Below, in pieces: positions 57,410 through 64,000 of a DNA stretch of 64,000 nucleotides (the first letter of the stretch is position 1; every line of letters starts with the position of its first letter). This stretch comes from Limonium bicolor. Taxonomy: Eukaryota; Streptophyta; Magnoliopsida; Caryophyllales; Plumbaginaceae. The notes beneath the pieces are model-generated. The model was given only the letters and a program-made list of their open reading frames with translations, did no database searches and was not told where the DNA came from. Location of the stretch: positions 92,407,627-92,471,626 of the forward strand of contig CM041780.1 in assembly GCA_023374045.1 (NCBI GenBank), given 5' to 3'. The position numbers were made by a program, and so were the translations under genes.

Positions 57410-58901
57410 TGATAAGCCGCAGACTTATCATATTTTATGCACTAGATTTAGTATTATATTTATCTAAATAAAGTTATATTTATGATTTATGCTTATTATG
57501 TGTTAAAATATATTATTTGTACAGATTTATGTTTTTATGAGTTTTATGTGCAAGGAATGATTTTCTGGGCAAAAGTTCAGTTGAAGCCGGACTCCATGCC
57601 GGGTAGTTTCTGCACGGCAGTACAGAACAGAAAGAAGCCTTGCCGGATGTGATGCCGGGTAAATGCTATCCGGCATGAGTGTAAAATCGCCTCGATTGAC
57701 CATACGACAGCACATGTGATCCACGTGTTTTCCAACCGCTGCCGGGTGTGATGCCGGGTAATTCCTACCCGGCATAAGCACTGTTTCGCACGGACATCGA
57801 CGGTTTCGACCGTTAACAGTTGGGCGCATTTAACACGTGTGCCGGCTATTGGGGACCCGGCACGACGCCCGGCAGACACAATTAATGCCTATAAATAGGC
57901 CGAGGAAGGCTACAATTCAACACACTTCAACATCATTATACACTCCATTCACATCTCAGTTTCCGCCCCATTCCAAGTGTTGGTGTCCAAGGAACGTTTG
58001 CAGATCCATCCACGCAAGAGAAGAAGAAGACCTTGTCAGGGTTAAGGCTATTACATCTCCTTCTCCCCCTTTGTATTCTCTTCTTGTAGTTGTGTGGATG
58101 GTGATGCAGAATCCTTGTTAGGTTTTGGTTAGGGATGATTTCCTTGTAAAACTCTTATGATCATTTATGGAATTTTCAAGTTTCTTAACCCGAGTTCTAA
58201 TCTTCTTACAAGTAGAATGAAGTAGCTATTCATTCTCTTATCTCTAAATCCTATTTGATGTTCACAAGACTAGAATAGGACAGATTAGGATTTGGTAATC
58301 TTTAACGTGTCTTCTGCGCCTCAGCGGGAGCAAGACTTAAGGTTTAGGGTTAATCTCTTATTTCCCATTATTCTGTTGTATTCGCGGCATTAGCTATGCA
58401 CGATGCAAGTATGAATATTGAGTTCCTTTTGTCAGAACCGAATCTGGAATGTTTTACGAAATGTATGATGCCGGATGGCATGCCGGGTATAAGTTATCCG
58501 GCACGTTCAAGGCCATGAATCTGCCGGGTAGCGAGGATCCGGCATCACATCCGGCATATGCATTTTGCGAGACCTAATCCTCCTTGAGACTTGCCACCTT
58601 TGATCATTGGTCATACGAACCTTTTGCATTGATAATCTTCCCAAATCAAAGTTAGTTTATTTATTTATTTATTTAGTTTAGGATCACATTTTCAATTCCC
58701 CCATTGTTATTATAGAATAGGCTTTTGCCCGGATTAGGACTAGTTTTCTATAAGTCCCTTGGGTACGATACTCTCGGTCATAATATATTTACACTATACT
58801 CCGACCGGGTTTTATTTTGCTACCCGTAGTAGAGTTGTAGGATTAGGTTATTATTTTATTCATTTTGTATATAGTTTATCCTAACAATTTCTCTGTTAGC
58901 A
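57410..58901 (+). repeat. Athila-like 3' LTR
   Basis: Matches 52754-54238 with few differences, mostly single-base gaps. TATAAATA at 57890-57897. Word clusters at 57590-57875 and 58470-58560. Confidence 0.93.
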
Positions 58902-61147
58902 ATTCACTCTCGGGCCTTTTTTGAAGCGGTCCGGGACGTGGTACATATCCTAAGTCCCGGACCCTGCTAAAAACTACTATTAAGGTCATTTTTTAACCCC
59001 AAATCAATCCTTAATCCACCCCTAATCATTCCATAAACTTTCCACAAGTTTCCTAGATATTAAACACCTTAAAACACTCCTTAAAACACCTTAAATCATT
59101 GGTCCAATCCTTGCTCAATTCTTGCTTAAGTTCTACATTTTCATTCTTGCATTTTTACATTTTGCACTTTTGTGCATTCCTAACTTCCTCTTAGTGGGTT
59201 ACTACCTTCTACCAACTTCACCACATTACTTATTGACCATTACACTTCCATTCTAGACAAAGGCACTATCTACTCGCAAGTCCATTCTCCATTCACATGC
59301 TAAACACTCTAGTTCACCACTTGCAAGATTTATGACTTTTCCTACAACATTTGCTACAGTTTTCGCATACTCCCATCCAACTCTTATTCTCTAGTTCTTG
59401 GTGAGTTTAATCCACTCATTTACTCTTCTACTTTATCCCAAGCACACTTAGGTTCACCAACCTCTCAACATCACCTTAACACTCAGTTTTCTACCGAAAT
59501 TTCGCCATAGCTCCGTTGCTTTTCTAGCATTGTCCAAAACTCATCTCATCACCAAATTTCATCCTAAACTAGCCACACCCATACAAGGGTCCTACCAGCA
59601 CACAATTAATTCACAATTTACCAAAACTTCCTCAACAACAATACCAATACACATACTCAAATTACTTGGCTCTATGGCCTTCAATTCACACAACAACTTA
59701 CAAATCCTTTCTAATTCATTCAAGTACATTTCCATTCCAGTTTTGGGTTCATTCATTTGGTTTTCCCCATTCCCAAAAATTCTAAAACATCAAAGTAAGC
59801 ATCAAGGTAGTTTAATTACCTTAATTTCATAAGTTCCTCTTTTCAAGCCTTCTCTTCTCCTCTTCTCTCTTGGTTCCAAAAACCGGTCAAGGGCAATACA
59901 ATTGCCAATGCTCCAACCCAACATTAAATAAGGGAAATGAGATTAAGCAAAGTCACTTAACTCATTAATTATTCAAGATTACTAGGAAGTGCTTAAAACA
60001 CTAAGATTGGCATTACATTTGAAACCCTAGAAGTGGGTTCTTGGTATGAACAAAGGATGGGCTCTAATCCACCATTGGAGGCTTGGAAAGATGCTCAAAA
60101 CAAGGAAAGAACAAGGCATTAAAGAAGCCAAAATCGGCCAAGGCATGGAAATGGAGGAAATGAGTTTTTCTCTTGAATCTTTTTACCTTAAGTGGAAGAG
60201 GAGACTCCAAGCTTCAAGAATATGTGGTTTCTCTTCAAATGGCAAAACCCATGGAAATGAACTTCAACCTTTTGAGATTTTGAAAAGATAGAAATGAAGC
60301 TCTTGATAAGGGGAGCTCAAATATATAATTTGTTTTTGATTTGGAGCTTTGTGTGTAGCTTAGGTGAGCAAGAGAATGAAGGGAAGCCATGGGAGCTTCT
60401 TGGAATCGTTCCCAAACAGAGAAAGAAGAAGAGAGAATAGAGAAATATGGGAAGGAGGGAGTGCTCACGTAGGAAAGAAAGGAATGGGATGAGAGAGAGA
60501 GGGAAAAAAGTGGTATAAGTTACTTTTTTTTTTACTTTTGCTTTTGTTACTTTTTGACTTTTCAACCCACTAGTTTATTAATTAGTCTAGTGTGTGTGAG
60601 AGAGTGTTTCACACTCATAGAAAACCGGCCCCCACAATTAATTAGGCTGGGGCGTTTTTCGTCTTTTACAGAAAACACTCGTTATTTTACCCGGTTTAGC
60701 ACTATTCACTAACCGGGCCCGTTTTTCGGATTCTTCTCGTTTCTTTAATTTTAATGGCTATTAAGCTTCCGTTAATGTTTAATTATAGTTATTTAATGAA
60801 CTATAATTTTAGGTTCATTGACCACTCAAAGTCACGTTTTCGGGTTTTCTCAAAGAACGTGCGCTAAAGCTTTATTAGCGTTTTAACACATTATTTGGAT
60901 CCATTTTCTTCGGGAATCATTCCCGTATACATTAGGCATGAAAATCCTTAGGAATCCACATAATACTTACCGAGGTCTCGTACCTCCTATGGTTATTTAA
61001 CGCTTATTTAGTTTTTCGCTTTTCAAGCGTTTTCTATTTCTTTTGGATTTATTTTCCTTACCAAAATTACTTAGGCACTATTAGGCCCTTAAATACCATA
61101 TTAGAATAATTAAATCACCATATTTAAGTTTGGGGTATTTCAAATGA

Positions 61148-61852
61148 ACATCATACATAGCTGAAATAAATTCAGAAGAGAGCATTTATGAGCATTAATT
61201 AACTAGACAAGGTCAGACAAGTTGAAGTGTGCTAGAGGTGACCGACCACTTGAGAGACGCGCCACCAACTTGCCCAATCGCAAGGCAACACGTGTGTTGA
61301 TAGCTCCAGAACAAGTTGAAAGATAATCTGCAGTAGGGTGCGACTACTATAATAAGAGAAGAAAAGCAATCTATTCTAGAGTCTACATATTCATAGGCCG
61401 TTAGTTACACCTTAACTAACGTGTATATATAAGCATTTATGTCCTATGTAAATAAAGCTTACGGGAAAGAAAAGAAGAGATTCAATCTGAGTAAGTGTGC
61501 GTCAGACAAAAGTGTGTGTAAGTACTAGAGAGTTGGTGAGCTAGTGAGGACTGGGTTAGAGTGTCAATACTTTGGGTATTTGATAGGGTGACAGGTCGGG
61601 GAGCGGTCGGTGAATCGTAGGCCGATAGTCAGGTGAGGGTTAAGGACTTTAGGGGTAAATTCAAAACTGTCCCGAGAGTCTGTGTGTGGGGCGAGGGAGA
61701 TTGAGTGAATTTCGTGTGTGTAAATTCTCAATCGAAATGGAGTTCCACTTTAAGGTTTATCTCTTGTCTTTCCTTAAACTATCAAAATTTATTTGAGTCA
61801 ACGATACGTCCACGACCGGTCGGAGACACATCAGGAGCGCCAGTCAGTTTCA
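61148..61852 (+). repeat. Sirevirus 3' LTR, second part
   Basis: Continues the LTR after the LARD insertion (ACATAGCTGAAATAAATTCA onward) and ends GTCAGTTTCA. The TSD CATGG follows at 61853-61857. With the first part it totals about 1.12 kb, against 1.13 kb for the 5' LTR. Confidence 0.92.
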
Positions 61853-61857
61853 CATGG

Positions 61858-64000
61858 TCAGCATGCAGTGGATGTGTTTGACTATGCTGCAGAAGCTTCA
61901 GTAGAACAATCAGAATTGGACGGCACTGAAAACTTTGGGGATGACATAGAAAACTTTGGGGATGATGATAACTGCACGATTAACGACGAGACAGAAGATG
62001 CGAACCTTGACACAATGTTGGAAGATGTAGAACAATATTTTACCAACAAACTGAATACACATGGTTGTGCATGAAGCCTAGGCATATTATCCTATCAATG
62101 TTGATATCAGGTCCAAAACAACCGGGGAATAAAATTGATGTGTTTCTGCAGCCGCTTATTGATGACTTGAAACTCTTATGGAATAAAGGAGCAACAGGAT
62201 ATATGATTCTTATGCAAAGGAAAACTTCACACCGCGTACTATGCTTTTGTGTATGATAAATGACTTTCCAGCGTACGGAAACCTATCTGGATATACAATC
62301 AAAGGAGCATTAGCGTGTCCTGTATGAGGTGATAACACATGCAATATTCGATTGAAACATAGTGGAAAAATGTGTACATGGGTCATCGAAAATTCCTTCC
62401 AAGACATCATAAGTACCGAAAGATGACAGATGAATTTGCCGGGATGACTGATCATGTTGTATCTTAGCAACCTTTATCAGGTGTCGATGTTAATAACTGG
62501 GTGAAAGATATTGTGAACAACTTTGGTCCTCCAACTAAAGATACAGAGAAGAGTGTTTGGAAGAAAAGGTCGATATTTTTTATCTTCAGTATTGGCAACA
62601 TCTGCAAGTAACGCATTGTATTGAAGCCATGCATGTCAAGAAAAATGTGGGAGAAAGTCTTGGTGGAACGTTGCTAAACATTAAAGGGAAAACAAAAGAT
62701 CATTTAAAGGGGAGAAAAGATTTAGTAGAGTTGGGCATACGAAAAGAGCTCCACCCGCAACAAAGGGAACCCGTATCTTCCTGCCTCCCGCATGTCACAC
62801 TCTATCCAAAGAGGAGAAAAAGAGTTTTTGCAGTGCCCTTTCTGACATCAAAGTACCATCAGGGTACTCTTCCAACGTAAGAAGTTGGGTGGCCATGTCT
62901 GAACTCAAGTTAGTAGGGATGAAATCTCACAACTACCATGTTTTGATGCAACATTTGTTTCCCATTGCAATTCGTGGGATTCTCCTACATGATGTCAGGA
63001 AAACCATTACAAATTTGTCCATGTTTTTCAATGGAGTTTCTGCCAAAGTTCTAAATGTGCAGACACTGGACAAATTGCAAGTTGAACTAATTGTCACCAT
63101 GTGCCAGTTGGAGATGTATTTTCCACCTTCAGTTTTTGATATTATGGTGCATCTGCTTGTTCATTTAGTAAGGGAGATCAAGGAGTGTGGCCCATTATAT
63201 CTCAGGTATATGTATCCATTTGAAAGATACATGGGTGTTCTTAAAAAAAATGAAAAACCGCAAATGTCCAGAGGGAAGCATTGTTGAAGGATATGTAACT
63301 GAGGAAGTGATTGAATTTTGCACCCACTACTTAGAAGGTGTGGACCACATAGGACTTCTGAGATCAAGGCATGAGGGCAAGTTACAGGGTGTTGGTACAA
63401 TCGGGAAAAAATGGTAAGGCCTGATTTTGGTGCATTGTGTAAAGCACATCTAACCGTGTTGAGTCATGTCGAAGATGTTGAACCATACTTCGCGTCACAC
63501 TTAAGCGCTCTTAGAGCACAACATCCGTCAATGAGTGATGTGAGATTAAAGAAGGAGCAGAATGCTATATTCGTTACATGGTTTAAAAAAAAGTTATGCA
63601 TGAAGATTCAGACAATGTAACTGAAATGGTTAAGTTATTAGCACTCGGTCCGAATCTTGATGTTTTATCATAAGAGGGTTTCAATGTGAATGGGTTCACA
63701 TTTTATACTGAATGCCAAGACCGTTAGTCAACAAGTCAAAACAGTGGTGTTCATCTAACTGATTCATAGGAAATATATCAAGGCAGTAGTAAGGGAGTGA
63801 CAATGAGGAAAGAGTATTATAGTGTGATTCAGGAGATCTGGATCCATAACTACACCTGTGATGAAACTTGTGTCTTTCAATGCAAACGGGTAGACAACAA
63901 GCGTAGTTACCGTCAGTTGGAACATGGTATGAAGTTGGTTGACCTAAACGCATTGACATACACAAAAGAACTGTTTATAGTTGCTTATAAAGCTAGACAA
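61858..64000 (+). pseudogene. CACTA TNP2 transposase, main part, broken and cut by window end
   Basis: The frame resumes after the Sirevirus TSD with an acidic stretch (61858-62074), then the TNP2 catalytic region: SMLISGPKQPGNKIDVFLQP near 62095, MINDFPAYGNLSGYTIKGAL near 62250 and ACPV near 62310 with a stop at the next cysteine. QYWQHLQVTHCIEAMHVKKN follows near 62590 and GTLLNIKGKTKDHLKGR near 62670. The open frame 62889-63287 matches the domain known as DUF4218 (LKLVGMKSHNYHVLMQ, CQLEMYFPPSVFDIMVH, YLRYMYPFERYM). The end (63700-64000) resembles DUF4216 (YYSVIQEIWIH, VFQCKRVDN). Many stops and shifts make it non-functional. It would cut CACTA ends in the nucleus. Confidence 0.9.

Larger units (their letters stand above)
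52754..58901 (+). mobile_element. Athila-like gag-only LTR retrotransposon
   Basis: Two LTRs of 1485 and 1492 bp begin TGATAAGCCGCAG and end CTGTTAGCA, with the TSD ATTCA (52749-52753, 58902-58906). The left LARD LTR shows the empty site. Inside are a tRNA-Asp PBS, a leader, one gag gene, about 1 kb of 3' sequence and the 3' LTR. The internal 3.2 kb has no protease, reverse transcriptase or integrase. The LTRs are nearly identical, so it is among the youngest insertions. Confidence 0.93.
21895..61142 (-). mobile_element. LARD-like Ty3/gypsy element with 4.4-kb LTRs, minus strand
   Basis: Two long direct repeats (21895-26294 and 50414-61142) begin TGTAACACCCC and end GGGGTATTTCA and are flanked by the TSD AATGA (21890-21894, 61143-61147). 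Orientation comes from the iMet PBS at the right LTR and the polypurine tract at the left one. After removing nested elements the right LTR is about 4.39 kb, as long as the left. The internal region is about 5.2 kb and shows no gag or pol that I can recognise. Long LTRs with a non-coding interior define LARDs. The ends resemble chromovirus LTRs, which may be the autonomous partner. Confidence 0.85.
50414..61142 (-). repeat. LARD-like LTR, right copy (5' LTR), with two insertions
   Basis: The LTR is present as 50414-52535, 52730-52748 and 58907-61142, interrupted by a MITE and an Athila-like element. It is closely similar to 21895-26294. The palindromic word cluster is the place where both insertions landed. 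Confidence 0.9.
11879..61852 (+). mobile_element. Ty1/copia Sirevirus-like retrotransposon with extra 3' ORFs
   Basis: The two LTRs begin TGTTAA and end TTTCA and are flanked by the TSD CATGG (11874-11878 and 61853-61857). The inside carries an iMet-type PBS, gag, protease, integrase, reverse transcriptase and RNase H in copia order, then a long envelope-position ORF. Just before the 3' LTR it has several AGGGGGAG-type purine tracts. The long 3' ORF and the repeated purine tracts point to the Sirevirus (SIRE/Maximus) lineage. Its 3' LTR is split at 21894 by the LARD-like element. Its own sequence totals about 10.7 kb. Confidence 0.88.
11456..64000 (+). mobile_element. CACTA (En/Spm) transposon, left end present, right end outside window
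   Basis: The left terminus CACTAGAAGAACGGAAGGGA at 11456 follows the CACTACAAGAAA-like consensus of plant CACTA elements. A TNP2-type transposase gene begins 190 bases inside. It is broken at 11878 by the Sirevirus insertion and resumes at 61858. Only about 2.6 kb of this span is CACTA sequence. A 3-base TSD cannot be tested because the right end is not in the window. The element itself inserted into the T-rich Athila-type leader. Confidence 0.75.

Overview
The window looks like plant nuclear heterochromatin, probably from a eudicot. It is almost entirely transposable elements nested inside one another, and I found no convincing host gene. The assignment rests on plant-type lineages: a CACTA (En/Spm) TNP2 transposase, a Ty1/copia Sirevirus-like element, and Ty3/gypsy elements with Athila-type (tRNA-Asp) and Tat/Ogre-type primer binding sites. 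TTTAGGG-containing satellite DNA agrees with this. All the coding remnants belong to mobile elements, and nearly all are broken.

Layout. 1-2.8 kb: a minus-strand Tat/Ogre-like remnant (LTR-like end plus gag-protease). 2.8-8.6 kb: AT-rich DNA with a ~260-bp tandem repeat, a GTGGAAACG minisatellite, a ~180-bp satellite with telomere-like motifs, and a foldback structure that encloses more satellite. 8.6-11.45 kb: an Athila-type LTR, a degenerate PBS and a T-rich leader carrying a hAT-like insertion. From 11,456 to the window end: a CACTA element whose transposase gene is split by everything that follows.

The nesting can be read from target-site duplications (TSDs). The Sirevirus (11,879-61,852, TSD CATGG) sits in the CACTA transposase. 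A large non-coding LARD-like gypsy element (21,895-61,142, TSD AATGA, 4.4-kb LTRs, minus strand) sits in the Sirevirus 3' LTR. A duplicated Tat/Ogre-like gag-only element with the order LTR-internal-LTR-internal-LTR (28,675-47,575, TSD CTCCT, minus strand) sits in the LARD interior. A hAT-like element (28,965-29,902, TSD TTTACGGC) sits in its first LTR, and an Athila-type solo LTR (41,596-43,364, TSD TGCTT) sits in its second gag gene. The right LTR of the LARD also took a Tourist-like MITE (52,539-52,726, TSD TAA) and a gag-only Athila-like element (52,754-58,901, TSD ATTCA). After 61,852 the Sirevirus LTR has ended and the CACTA transposase resumes to the window end.

Function. No gene set here works together for a host. 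Both well-preserved gypsy families keep LTRs, PBS and a gag gene but have no polymerase, so they would need pol in trans. The least expected signal is shared by several unrelated elements. Each carries clusters of its own short GC-rich palindromic word, always in sequence that is free to vary (LTR, leader, linkers between domains): GTCCGGAC, GTCCCGGAC, GTCCGTGGG/CCCACGGAC, TGCCGGGT/ACCCGGCA, and, less sharply, GCATGC and CGACCGGTCG-like words.
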